DNA of 64,000 nucleotides from NCBI GenBank assembly GCA_015501585.1, contig JADNRY010000004.1:930001-994000 (forward strand), in the 5' to 3' direction. Every line of letters begins with the position of its first letter. Position 1 is the stretch's first letter. The notes below the pieces were generated by a model. It worked only from the letters and a program-made list of their open reading frames with translations, was not told the DNA's origin and ran no database searches. Positions 13,821-23,297 of the stretch are shown here, piece by piece. This stretch comes from Rhodocollybia butyracea (lineage: Eukaryota; Basidiomycota; Agaricomycetes; Agaricales; Omphalotaceae). The translations under genes were made by a program, and so were the position numbers.

Positions 13821-14050
13821 GATGGTACATGTGTCCCAATGACGGGAATGCTTTATAATGCTAGGTGGGCGGGTAGCATTATGGTACTAACATTCTAGAT
13901 ATGGCGCTACATTACAAGACATTTTACCTCATGGAAATGCATGGTCCAAGGGTCAGTGATTTAGTGATGGAGGTTTACGGCTGTTTACGGAACGCCAGCT
14001 CCGGAAGATGAGGAAGCGCTGAACTGATATAAGCGCTCGTAGTCGTTTTC

Positions 14051-14183
14051 ATGTCGGCCGTCCAAGCTCTCAAAAAATTTCGTATCCATGAACTAAAAGG
14101 GCTTCAAGGACATATTACACATTTTGGGCCTCTTCCCGCTCCCGAAAATGCCTCGTCATCCGGTGTCCAACTTCCGAATCCCT
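14051..14183 (+). pseudogene. Truncated 5' fragment of the mitochondrial ribosomal protein mL59 gene
   Basis: The sequence from about 13972 to 14183 matches 27497-27710, including the upstream region and the first 44 codons of mL59 (MSAVQALKKFRIHELKGLQG onward). Similarity stops after the Asn-Pro at 14183, where foreign sequence and an immediate stop follow. The rest of the gene is not found downstream. The full-length copy is at 27576. This fragment was broken when the retroelement-derived DNA arrived. Confidence 0.9.
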
Positions 14184-14209
14184 AATCCTTGCAAATGAAA
14201 CTGTATCAT

Positions 14210-14549
14210 GCATCTTTGTTCTTTCTTCAGTTTACTTTCAATGCTAATATGATCATAAACCAGCTTACCTCTTAACACCCTCCGACCCTATTTTCCTTTT
14301 TCCGACATACTATTGCCAACATCTGTCCATCTTTCCGTTGTGAAAACTCTCCATTCATTCCTGGCTGTAGAGTCACTCCCAGGACTGATCTCTGTGTCCT
14401 TCCTTTGCCTCTTATATCAAACTCTCATTATTAAAGAATGTTGGGAGATATGTGACACTAGCTTGGAACCTTGTAAGGCTTAGGGATCCGCACTGTAATG
14501 TATATGGCTACGGCCTTACCGTATATTCTCTTCAGGAATGCCTTACGGT
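14210..14549 (+). repeat. 340-base direct repeat, left copy (LTR-associated)
   Basis: This matches 18276-18616 almost perfectly, with a handful of changes and one extra C in the right copy. The pair flanks the decayed gag-protease-RT remnant, as LTRs would. The unit does not by itself start TG and end CA at both edges. Its last 60 bases are the left end of the MITE-like element found complete at 18548-19286, so it is a composite of an LTR-like part and a MITE fragment. If the 5' LTR runs up to the primer binding site it would end at 14695 (ctcca). Confidence 0.75.
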
Positions 14550-14698
14550 GTAGTGGGGGATTCCGGCAAGGGGAGCGCCCAGAGCCGGTGTTTGGTAGTG
14601 TTTGGCACGGACATTAGATAGCTCACGCGTTGTTTCGGGTTTCATTTATTCCTATAACATATCGCATCTGCATTTGTCTCGGCTCGGCTGCTCCATTT

Positions 14699-14723
14699 TG
14701 GTGACGAGAGCGCGATTTGAACT
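14699..14723 (+). promoter_or_regulatory. Probable primer binding site of the Ty3/gypsy element
   Basis: Read as its complement, the sequence starting tggtgacgagagcg is the 3' end of a tRNA. CCA is preceded by a discriminator A, a 7-base acceptor strand, a 5-base T-stem strand, and a T-loop of the TTCAAAT type. That is a clear structural match to a tRNA 3' half of about 25 bases. It lies three bases after a CA dinucleotide that would end the 5' LTR. The tRNA identity is not certain. Confidence 0.7.
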
Positions 14724-14996
14724 TGGCCTTGCTTCGCTGTGTTTGTTGCCTGCCCACTTGCTTGCCTGCTTTCCTTGCTGTAGAAAAAAGAATTTTTTCT
14801 TTCCACGCTGGCCCCACAAAGAGACACCTTTGGACGATTCATAGCCACAAAATCACCTTCCCCAGAGGTATCTGATAACGACATCGGTTACACATACTCG
14901 GCGCCCGGCACACAAACTTCAATAGACGATTGGCTATGGAAAAAAGCTCAGCCGCTGCCGAACCTGCCAGCACCAGCTACACCCAAAAGGAGAAAT

Positions 14997-16193
14997 ATGG
15001 TGGAATCACACGTAGTCCAATTTGGAGGTGACATTGGGGAAAAGCAAAATTCAGTCGATTTCGAGCGGTCCTTCTTAAGGGCTATGCGCGCTGCAGGGGT
15101 GGAAAAAAAGGATTTTATTTCAGAATTCGAGCTCTATCTAACACATGGGAGCCCAGCTGATAACTGGTACACAGCAGCAGCAGCAGCAGCAGCCACCTGG
15201 GATGCTTTCATTCCCGCATTCCGGTTAAAATTTCCTGCTCCGAAGGTTCAGGCTCGCACAGCCATGGAGTATGAGCGGATACTCACTGAGCTGCGACTCG
15301 ACGAAGGAAAGTTGTTGGAACGCCACCCAGAAACAAACAACTATATGTGGAAGTGGTTCGCTGATGAGCTGTATCGCTATGCTAAGCTTGCCAATATCAA
15401 AAATGGATGTTCTTCTATCATTGCCGTTCGTGACGCACTTCCATCGGCACTGCAAGTCAAAGTCAGCGACGAGCAGGCTAACTGGAAGGATTTCACTGAT
15501 GCGATCAAAGCAGTCAAGAAGCAGGAGATTGAGGAAGGTGTGGAAAGACAGCGGATGCTTGACAAAACAAAGGAAGAGGTCGCATCGGCCCATAAACGTT
15601 TGTGGGAACGTGTTCCGCCTGTACCAGAGACTCCGTCGAAGGCCCTGGGTCGTTCTTTTGCAGGTATGGGTTTCAAGAATACCTTCAGGGGAGGTGGCTA
15701 CAGAGGATACGGCAGTGGTTCTAGGGGTGGTCGAGGAGGCGGCCAAGGATCTGGGCAAAGGAATAATGCACCCCTCGAGCCAGATCAGCAGGCCATCCTT
15801 GTTCGGAACGCCAGCTTGCTTCCCCATCATCCAAACACATCAGAGGGCCTCCAGGCGTATAGGTCACAGCTAGCTGCATGGGCACTAAAGTGGGGATGAG
15901 AGGCAGTCATTGACCACGACAAACCTGTTCCATTGAAACCCGGTACAGCCCCAGTAGCATCGGGCGAGTGCTTTAACTGCGGTTTGAAAGGTCACCAAGG
16001 GCGGTTCTGCGAGGCAACGGGAGATCAGATTCTAGGAATTCGTGAGCGGGAGTGGAGAGTGTTATGCGGTCATAACTTGCCTAGGGTCATGGGCTCTTTT
16101 GGACGTTCAGCTCAGGTGAACCATGTCATGGACGACGAGTTTGAATTGTGGCTTAGTGGTAGCTCGGGAAAAGGGGAAGGATCGACAGACTAA
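14997..16193 (+). pseudogene. Ty3/gypsy gag remnant with in-frame stop, ending in a zinc knuckle
   Basis: The capsid-like part runs from 14997 to the TGA at 15897-15899. It includes FERSFLRAMRAAGVEK, NWYTAAAAAAATWDAFIPAF and a Gly/Arg-rich stretch. The same frame continues after the TGA without a shift (EAVIDHDKPVPLKPG) into a CCHC knuckle, CFNCGLKGHQGRFC, and ends at 16193. The stop therefore looks like a nonsense mutation splitting one original gag frame. The frame is open upstream to about 14784, so the true N-terminus may be longer than the first ATG suggests. Codons 60-66 are a short GCA/GCAGCA alanine run. Coding is unlikely to give a working capsid. Confidence 0.85.
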
Positions 16194-16204
16194 GCGGTGA
16201 CCGT

Positions 16205-18313
16205 ATGATCCTTGAAGGCGAAGGACTCGACCAGAATGCTTCTTGTATTTTCTTGGCCAATGAAGATGAAGTTATTGACATCTTTTCTATCGAGTCCGAC
16301 GTAAGCCGCGCAAGTGTTCCAAAGTTTGTTACAATCGAGTTGCAGGGAAACGACAACGGGAGGTTGAGAGTGGATGCTGCTCTGGTGGATGGTGGAGCAA
16401 TGGTGTCTGCCATGGACAAAGGGTTGTTTGAGAAGGTGAAGAACCAGATTACGGGTTGGGAACCATCAGTGAGGAGGCTTCGCATGGCAAACGGCGTGAT
16501 AGTGCCGGCCACGGCACAGTGGAGAGGAAAGGTCTTGTTGCAAGGGGAAGAGGTCGAGGGTGTTCTGCAGGTCTTCGATAGTGGCGGAGGATGGGATGTT
16601 CTGTTGGGGAAGCCCTTGCTGAAGGCTTTTGGTGCAGTGCATGACTTTGCGGATGACTCTGTGGTAGTGAGGAAGCGAGTCTCGGAAGTTTTCCAAAAGG
16701 GGCTAGGGAAGCAGGTGTCAATCTGTGAAGTTGAGGACGACGACGAGAAGCTGGCGGATATCAGAGTGCAGATTCCGCCGGAAGAAAAAGCGCGCACCAG
16801 TGACGGGGGGAGTGAGAGATCACAAACCCCAAGGTTCAGGGATGTTGAGAATCCTTTTTCTTCTTGGGACAAGCTGACGCCCTTGCCAATCTCATTTTCA
16901 GATTTACCTTTCAATGGAGATGACCCAAGTTTCAAAACTCAAAAGGAGAAGCATGAGCGTTTATGGGAAGAAGAAAGGGAACGGCATGAGGAAGACCGTG
17001 TATTGAGGAGAATTGCAGAGAACATAGTGCAGCGCAGGAAGGATGAGTACAAGACAAAGAGGAAGGAAGAGGATATACGGGTTGCAGAACGGTTGGAAAG
17101 GCAGAAGGAGAAGGCGGAAGAGGAGACAAAACAGAACGTGGACAAGGAAAGGCGGACGGCGAGGGAGTTTTGGAAGACACATGGTGCGAAATGGAGGTTT
17201 CATTTCACTTGTCGGAAGGGAGCTTTCACACCCGTGCGCGGGCAAAAGGGTATTCCAATGCACATGTCAGCTGAGAAAAGGAGGAGGCGAAGCGTGGGGA
17301 AGAAGAGGTACCAGAAGTGTAGGCGGCGAAAGTCCGCAATGCGTTCAAACTCAGTGGGGGGAAGTAACGCACCCCCCTCGAGGGGAGTTTCCAATGCCAA
17401 GCAGGTGCCCATATCGAACATTGTTAACCCAGACATTATTGTAGATCCAGGAGAGGTCAGCATCATGGACGAGGATGCAACACGTTCAAGCTCAGTGGGG
17501 GGAAGTAACGCACCCCCCTCGAGGGGAGTTTTCACCACCGTTCACATGCCCACACCGAACATTGTTAACCCAAGCGTTCTTGTAGATTCCAATAACATAA
17601 TACCAATCTGCATTATCGACAAGGATGCAATACCCAGTGGTCTCGGGTCGGATATATTCCCAGATGCTCTAGATTCTGCCCGAGGCTCAGGAATCTTCAC
17701 GCGTAACAACGGAAAAGGTGGTGCCTTCAAGCCAGAGAGAGTGGAGGAAATTCTGCGCCAGGTGAAGTTGGGCAGCCAGCTCACGCCTGAGCAACATACA
17801 CGAGCAGCAGACCTGATTCGGGAATATGCCGACTGCTTCGCACTAACAGTTGGTGAAGTCTGTCACGTTCCAGGCGCGGTGCATAAGCTTGATGTCCCAG
17901 ATGATGCGACATTTAGTAGGAAGATACACCAGCGGCCACTAACTCCACCGCAGAAGGCATACATGCATGGCAAGATTGATGAGCTGCTTGCAGCAGGTGT
18001 TATCGAGCAGTGCGATCCCAGTGAGGTGAAGTGCGTCTCGCCTACTACACTAGCCAAGAAAGCACATGAGGGCGGTGGGCTCGCAGTCGAGGAGCTGCAG
18101 CACCGTTTGAATGACCAGTGTGTGGAAGCAGGACTACCTCCTTGTTTTGAACTGCCCCCCAGACCCGTGCCGAGGTCAGTCTCTGCAGACAAAATCCCCA
18201 AAGCACAGAAATGGCGGATATGTCAGAACTTCAACGAAGTGAACAAAGTGACCAAAATCGCACCTATGCCACAGGGCATCTTTGTTCTTTCTTCAGTTTA
18301 CTTTCAATGCTAA
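16205..18313 (+). pseudogene. Ty3/gypsy pol remnant: aspartic protease and start of reverse transcriptase, truncated
   Basis: This frame is shifted relative to the gag frame and runs about 700 codons. Residues about 50-150 are a retropepsin-like domain with VDAALVDGGAMVSAMD (Asp followed by Gly-Gly where the family usually has DSG/DTG) and VLLGKPLLKAF. A charged coiled-coil linker rich in Glu and Arg follows. Two near-identical Ser/Pro-rich repeats (SSVGGSNAPPSRGV) lie around 17341-17395 and 17491-17540. The RT region starts at CHVPGAVHKLDVPDD and reaches WRICQNFNEVNKVTKIAPMP, just before the first catalytic region. There the reading runs straight into the right 340-base repeat at 18276. The catalytic RT motif, RNase H and integrase are all missing. 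Confidence 0.85.
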
Positions 18314-18616
18314 TATGATCATAAACCAGCTTACCTCTTAACACCCTCCGACCCTATTTTCCTTTTTCCGACATACTATTGCCAACATCTGTCCGTCTTT
18401 CCGTTGTGAAAACTCTCCATTCATTCCTGGCTGTAGAGTCACTCCCCAGGACTGATCTCTGTGTCCTTCCTTTGCCTCTTATATCAAACTCTCATTATTA
18501 AAGAATGTTGGGAGATATGTGACACTAGCTTGGAACCTTGTAAGGCTTAGGGATCCGCACTGTACTGTATATGGCTACGGCCTTACCGTATATTCTCTTC
18601 AGGAATGCCTTACGGT
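18276..18616 (+). repeat. 340-base direct repeat, right copy
   Basis: This is the partner of 14210-14549. It begins exactly where the RT frame is cut. Its last part (from 18548) is the left terminal sequence of the MITE-like element. Confidence 0.8.
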
Positions 18617-19286
18617 ACGGTACAGGTAGAAACACGGGTTACGGCTGTATTGTATGGCCGTAAAAATCACATTTAATCTAAAAATATATTGAACAGACAT
18701 TGATGCATCTGGGTAGCCTTTAAGGCATCCTCAAGTGCTTTCCTCTAAAGTATGAGCTGATATTTGTGCAGCATCAGTGTATGATTGGTTTCTGGCTTCA
18801 ATTGAGGATGATGGAGGGATATGTATTCCTTCTGAGCCATGCATAATTAAGTATTTGAGAGAGACAAAAGAACCACTGATAAATAAGTATGTACCTGGAA
18901 TTATCATAAAATTGCATGCAATCATGGGGACTAAGTCTTTTGACTTTCGAGAATACCACCACTGAAGCAGGTCAGTTTGCATAGCCAATCCACTATTTGC
19001 CGCATTAATTTCTACCCAAAGAATAAGGAGATTTTGCCTATATAATTAGAGGCATACAATTTCCCAGTACATACAAAGTACATATATAGTGAACACCAGG
19101 CTAGGGCTGCTAGGAGGAGAGTACGCTGAGTATCAAAATATGGCTGTCTTTTACAGGTCTATATGGTATCAATCCCGTACCAAAGCCGTACCGTATTTCT
19201 GGTGTTCAGCAGCTATACGGTACGGCAACAGATACCCCGGTAACCGTACCGTCAACTGTATAATACGGTTACGGTGCGGATCCCTA
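18548..19286. mobile_element. MITE-like element with terminal inverted repeats and TA at both ends, 0.74 kb
   Basis: The left end reads tagggatccgcactgta and the right end is the inverse, tacggtgcggatcccta with one internal change. The inverted repeats therefore match at about 14 of 15 bases inside a possible TA target duplication. Interior ends are full of tacggtacgg-like words (18611-18625, 19180-19280). No transposase frame is present. A truncated left end of the same family lies at about 14485-14549. It is non-autonomous; the parent family is not known to me. Confidence 0.65.
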
Positions 19287-20319
19287 GATTGTATCAGTCA
19301 ATGAATTGAAAATATTATCACTCAACAGATTATTCTGGCCTCTGGGTTGGTATGCCATTGTGATGGCACCTCTGGGTCTACTAATTCATGCTTTGGCTTT
19401 CTACTATCATTGTCAAAGGTAAGGCACCCCCCGAATGTCAGATTGTGGACAAAAATATGCTTGTGCAGGAAGTATCAGCGGGATGATGGCTCACATTTCT
19501 CACTAGATATTGGCTTCATGTTACCTTTGTGATGGCAAGTACCAGCTAATTCCTAGCAAGGATTTGTATTCATTTTAATAACAAAGCGGGCATGGGACTG
19601 GGGAAAACATTCCAGTCAATCTGTCTACTTGCCAGCAATACTTTGAACGGGCACAACAGCCAAAAAGACAGAATCACCTGATGCTGCCCATTGTCCTTCG
19701 CTAATCACATGTCCACCAATTCTGACCAGCCACTGATATTATGAAATCCTAGAGATGGACATGGGGAGTAGTGAGGTCACAAGAAGGAATAGCACCTTGA
19801 TCACAACTTGCGAGTGTGGGCCATCGCGCCAAGCGCATGGCAGGTACGAGTCCGTAATATAGAAACCCCTCGTTGTGTGCTGTGATGTATCTTTGAGAAA
19901 CCCCTCAATTCCGTGCCCGGATCGGAACATCTAACACGAACGCTCTCTCAAGAATGAGTCAAAAAGATCAACTTGACTGTAGACACCGGTTTTGTTGCAC
20001 GTCAGAGATGCAGTATACTAAAGAGTCATTCCTGGGGCAGATGAGATAACACTTGTTTTTATGGAACAATACTTACCTACTCATCCAGTCTTTCAATTGT
20101 CTTGAACCCAGAGGACGCGTTGCACTGGCTGACAGATGCTTTGCCAACTCTCCTCCGACGAGCTTCAAAGCTCGTTTCCTCCGTAGATTTCTTTTTAACA
20201 AGCTGATGACCTGAGAAAACGCTATATCGACAAATGACCACATGAGATGCCTGGAGGATCTTGGATTCAAGGCTGTGGCTTTGTAGACATGGAACAAGCA
20301 AGGAAAAATGCGGAAATGA
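19287..20319. other. Unassigned DNA between the MITE-like element and the Glo3 pseudogene
   Basis: No intact gene is seen. A 48-base sequence at 19806-19853 recurs inverted at 22058-22105. Short frames here, such as the minus-strand one around 19740-19930, have no family I recognise. Confidence 0.4.
19806..19853 (+). repeat. 48-base inverted repeat, left arm (partner 22058-22105)
   Basis: Starting acttgcgagtgtgggccatc, this sequence matches the reverse complement of 22058-22105 with about five differences in 48 bases. The two arms lie 2.3 kb apart and flank the Glo3 pseudogene. Confidence 0.75.
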
Positions 20320-21370
20320 GAAAATCTTGCTTTAAGGCTCTGGCCCTGGTATTGTCTCGGACGTTCTGTACATTTGGTTTATCCATAACCTGAGAAATCA
20401 CATCCTGTGGGGCAAGTTCAAGACCAGCCAAGTTTTCATCTCCAAGAAGAAAATCACTGTTTCGGCTCATTGCCAGCTTGTCCTCTTTGTCTTGACCAAA
20501 GTATTGGTTGGAAAATATGGCGGATGCTCCCCGGAATGACCGTAGTTGAGCTGGAGCTTCTGTTACAGCTTGTGGGTCGTACGAGTTCCATCCAAAGAAC
20601 ATGTCTGAAGCTTTTTGGTTGCCAAGGTAGTTATAGGCAAATTGTCTACATGTAAATGTCCACAATAGCAGAGCTCACACTGGGCATAACACCAAATCTA
20701 GGGACCGAAGCCAACTTCAGTGTATCTGCTTTCTTTAAAGAGCTAGCAATAGCTGTCACCTTGTTTCCAATCTCAAGTGCTGCCATCTTCACTTCAGTCT
20801 CCTTCCGTGCTTTTTCCTCTGCTTCTTTCCTCCACTTCCTCCCGTTGACAATTGTAGCCAAGCTGTTTAATGCGTTCAGCCTCTTCACAAGCTTTTCGCA
20901 GCCTCCGAAGCAACTAGACTAACTTTTGATCTTTGCCTCCAAAACCTGCACTACCAGTGCTTCCAGCTGAGTTGAGGCATGTAGCACCTGATGTACTAGC
21001 TATAGGGCAAACTGCAGTGGAGGAGGTTGCTGCATGCGGTACAGGAGCGGCAATTAGATCAGCGCAGTGGCAGAAGAACGAGTACAACCAATGATGGGAG
21101 AAAAAATCCACGGAGTAGATGGCGCTGATGTTTTTGGTGTGAACAGCTTGGAGAATGGTTCAGAAAGGTCCTCTTCAATGGCTTCTTTTGGCACTGCTGA
21201 AGTATCAATACCTTAACAATGATACCTTGTGGGAACCTGGTGAAGTTCAATATTCACCATATATATTGGGTTAAATGACACCTACTTGGCAGTGTCTTCT
21301 CTGACGCGCTTCACCAGTTCCTCTTTGTAAAGTTCAGCGACATGGCTCAAGTACTTCTGTTTGTATCGAT
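20320..21370 (-). pseudogene. glo3: Degenerate ArfGAP (Glo3-type) gene fragment
   Basis: Glo3 activates GTP hydrolysis on Arf1 and drives COPI coat recycling between Golgi and ER. On the minus strand, in family order, I read: KYLSHVAELYKEELVKRVRE near 21360-21300; FPQGIIVK after an intron; EEDLSEPFSKLFTPKTSAPS with TPW, and a PIIGCTRSSATA-like stretch; a KEAEEKARKETEVKMAAL helix at about 20830-20780; then FGWNSYDPQAVTEAPAQLRS, FRGASAIFSNQYFGQ and LLGDENLAGLELA; and finally PNVQNVRDNTRARALK. These match the C-terminal half of fungal Glo3. Several stops and frameshifts break the reading. The catalytic ArfGAP zinc finger, which should come first, is absent. It is a dead fragment, probably moved here, because it is flanked by inverted repeats and no neighbouring gene relates to it. 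Confidence 0.75.
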
Positions 21371-22057
21371 ATCAGTATCGGTCAACAGCTGTCAGCAGTG
21401 CTAGTGATTGTCCACTGTGCTCAGTGAAAGTCAGTAGCAGACTAATTTCCTCTGGTTTTCATGTTCCATAACTGAGCAAGTTGCCATGAATCCAAATTTG
21501 TTCAGCTGCTAATGATCAGTTTGTATTTTCAAATCAACGAAGTTATGTTTGGTGTGGGTAGATAGCCGATAGTCGCATTCTCAGTGCTGCACGCAAGGCG
21601 AAATAGCAGCGAGAAATGGAGCTGATGAAGACAAACAGAAAAGGAACATTGATGGGCAAAAGAGAGCATGAAGGGAGATGAGCAACCGGGAGGTCACATG
21701 GCAAGCGCTTTGACATCCCAAATATATCGAAACTAATCTCCTTATTAGGTCAACCCGATTTAGACAAGAAGAAGCTTAATTTGGACAAATTCTCACGCGA
21801 AACCCGCCATAAGGACGAGCCTTCATTTCATTCAGGACTCGTAATCTTGGTCTCTTTTGCATGTAGGGTGGAATGGAGGAGCCTCATATAGTGACTGCGG
21901 CTGTTGTACAGTGGAAGGAGTCAGTGTGTGTATTTCATACAAGTATTGAATTATTGTTGAGCAGTCTTGAGGTGATCGCTCTTATCTCCTGAACTTCAAG
22001 TTCCCCTTCCTTTGATTTTCAAAGTGCATGAGACGTTTCTGACCATGGAAAATGACA
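21371..22057. other. Unassigned DNA upstream of the Glo3 fragment
   Basis: No gene or ArfGAP zinc-finger sequence was recognised. The region ends at the right arm of the 48-base inverted repeat. Confidence 0.4.
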
Positions 22058-22105
22058 GGACTCGTACCTGCCACGCACTTGCCACGATGGCCCACACTCG
22101 CAAGT
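22058..22105 (-). repeat. 48-base inverted repeat, right arm
   Basis: Inverse partner of 19806-19853; see that entry. Confidence 0.75.
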
Positions 22106-22432
22106 GGGGACTTCTGGACCTGGTAGAATACATATTAGATACAAATACCCATGGGTAGACCTGCATGACCTGGCTCTGCTGGATCCAGGTACCCGTTTCC
22201 CACAGGTCCAGGTTTGTCACAACTTACAAGGCAGGATTTTTTGCACCAGGTTGTTATGACCCGATTCTACACTATAGGCATATACACATTTTTTATCTAT
22301 TAACAACAAACACTATCATTAATATTTTACTACTTAACACTTATCACATACATTCATTACTTATCTTCTCAACATCACTTGGGATAAGGCTGCACATTAC
22401 CATGGAAGCCGCAAAGACCCTTCCACACAGAT

Positions 22433-22573
22433 TGACTCATTATTAGTCAACTCCGGTTCCACTAAATGACTCAACATCAGTCATCCATGGTTCCGCTTAA
22501 ATGACTCAATAACAGTTATTGCACAGCATTCCACAGTCAGGCTGACCCACAGCATTTCCGCAGTTATGACTCA
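22433..22573 (+). promoter_or_regulatory. Four TGACTCA sites in the LTR, upstream of its TATA box
   Basis: TGACTCA occurs at 22433-22439, 22467-22473, 22502-22508 and 22567-22573, spaced 34, 35 and 65 bases (about 1:1:2). This is the core recognised by Gcn4/AP-1-type bZIP proteins. The last site ends 42 bases before tatataag. That an endogenous bZIP factor drives the element is inferred. Confidence 0.55.
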
Positions 22574-22727
22574 AATCTAGTCGTTCCGCAGCATTTCCAG
22601 TACACATTGCACAGTATATAAGTAGGCTAGATTTACCAATGTATGGCAGAGGTATTATTTTTCTTAAATCCAAACCCCCACTTGTTTGCTGTTATCACTT
22701 GTGTGAATCACCAGACCAACTCATTGT

Positions 22728-23078
22728 ATCTTGTTGAGCTATCTCCAAGCTACAATACACATTTATACATCTTGTTGAGCTAACTCCAAGTTGTATCCAC
22801 TAACATTCACCTGTTGAGCTATCTCCTAGTGAATACTTCTTTAATTGCCACTTGTTGAGCTATCTCTGAGTTGCAACTTCCTATTACTTGTTGAGCTATC
22901 TCCAAGTTGCAACTTCCTATTACTTGTTGAGCTATCTCCAAGTATTAGACACCACACTCACTACTACTTGTTGAGCCATCTCCGAGTATTAGTTCTGATT
23001 CATATTACTGCTTGTTGAGCCATCTCTGAGGGTAATCTTATTATTATTTGTCGAGCTATCTCCAAATAATAACTTCTG
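22728..23078 (+). repeat. Minisatellite of about nine units built on ttgttgagctatctcc
   Basis: Units of about 34-45 bases each begin with cttgttgagcyatctcc followed by a variable A/T-rich spacer. Starts are near 22730, 22771, 22813, 22851, 22888, 22924, 22968, 23010 and 23047. Two neighbouring units (22851 and 22888) are nearly identical; the outer ones have diverged. The array lies wholly inside the solo LTR, downstream of its TATA box. It resembles a CRISPR only superficially: the spacers are partly repeated and the organism is a fungus. Confidence 0.85.
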
Positions 23079-23297
23079 TGAGTTTCGTATTACAAACTAG
23101 TTACTAACTTTACTTGAGCCTAGTTGTTTGAGTATATATATTTTTGCCTAGCGGTTTCAACAAACAGAAAGGCTTGCTCTATAATCTCATTAATTTCTCT
23201 TATCATTTTTACTGCCGAGTTACGTACTGTGAAGGTTTGGACGAGACTATTGATCAAGTCATAACACAGGTACACATGTGGCAGATCTGGGTTTACT

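Larger units (their letters stand above)
5888..13969. mobile_element. Plavaka-type (CACTA-like) DNA transposon, about 8.1 kb, with terminal inverted repeats and target-site duplication
   Basis: The left end reads catcactaaatcgctga and the right end is its inverse (tcagtgatttagtgatg), with 16 of 17 bases matching. The inverted end contains the CACTA string. The duplicated locus supplies an empty site at about 27491-27500: ggaagga followed directly by ggttt. In the filled site the same flanks are split, and GA (or GGA, if the last terminal base is counted as flank) is repeated. This gives a target-site duplication of 2 or 3 bases, as expected for this superfamily. Inside are three genes: a small coiled-coil gene (+), the transposase (-) and a DUF6698-type gene (+). 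The transposase has a single one-base frameshift, so the insertion seems recent but this copy may be non-autonomous. Confidence 0.88.
22252..23266. mobile_element. Solo LTR, 1015 bases, with 5-base target-site duplication CAGGT
   Basis: The element starts TGTTATGAC and ends GTCATAACA, a perfect 9-base terminal inverted repeat with TG...CA ends. CAGGT stands immediately before (22247-22251) and after (23267-23271). No gag or pol lies next to it, so it is a solo LTR left by recombination between two LTRs. Inside are four TGACTCA words, a TATA-like tatataag at 22615-22622 and a minisatellite from 22728 to about 23078. The coordinates and duplication are read directly; the superfamily cannot be told from the LTR alone. 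Confidence 0.92.

Noticed and set aside
14699..14723. Possible tRNA gene
   Set aside because: Only the complement of a tRNA 3' half is present; its position after an LTR end fits a primer binding site.
15225..15873. Two 200-codon frames overlapping gag on either strand
   Set aside because: Shadows of the gag frame. Gag itself shows capsid-like sequence and a zinc knuckle.
16153..16935. 260-codon minus-strand frame
   Set aside because: Antisense shadow of the gypsy protease frame; low-complexity Ser/Thr/Pro.
22728..23078. Regular repeats with variable spacers, CRISPR-like at first sight
   Set aside because: They lie within an LTR of a fungal genome, spacers are A/T-rich and partly repeated, and there are no cas genes.
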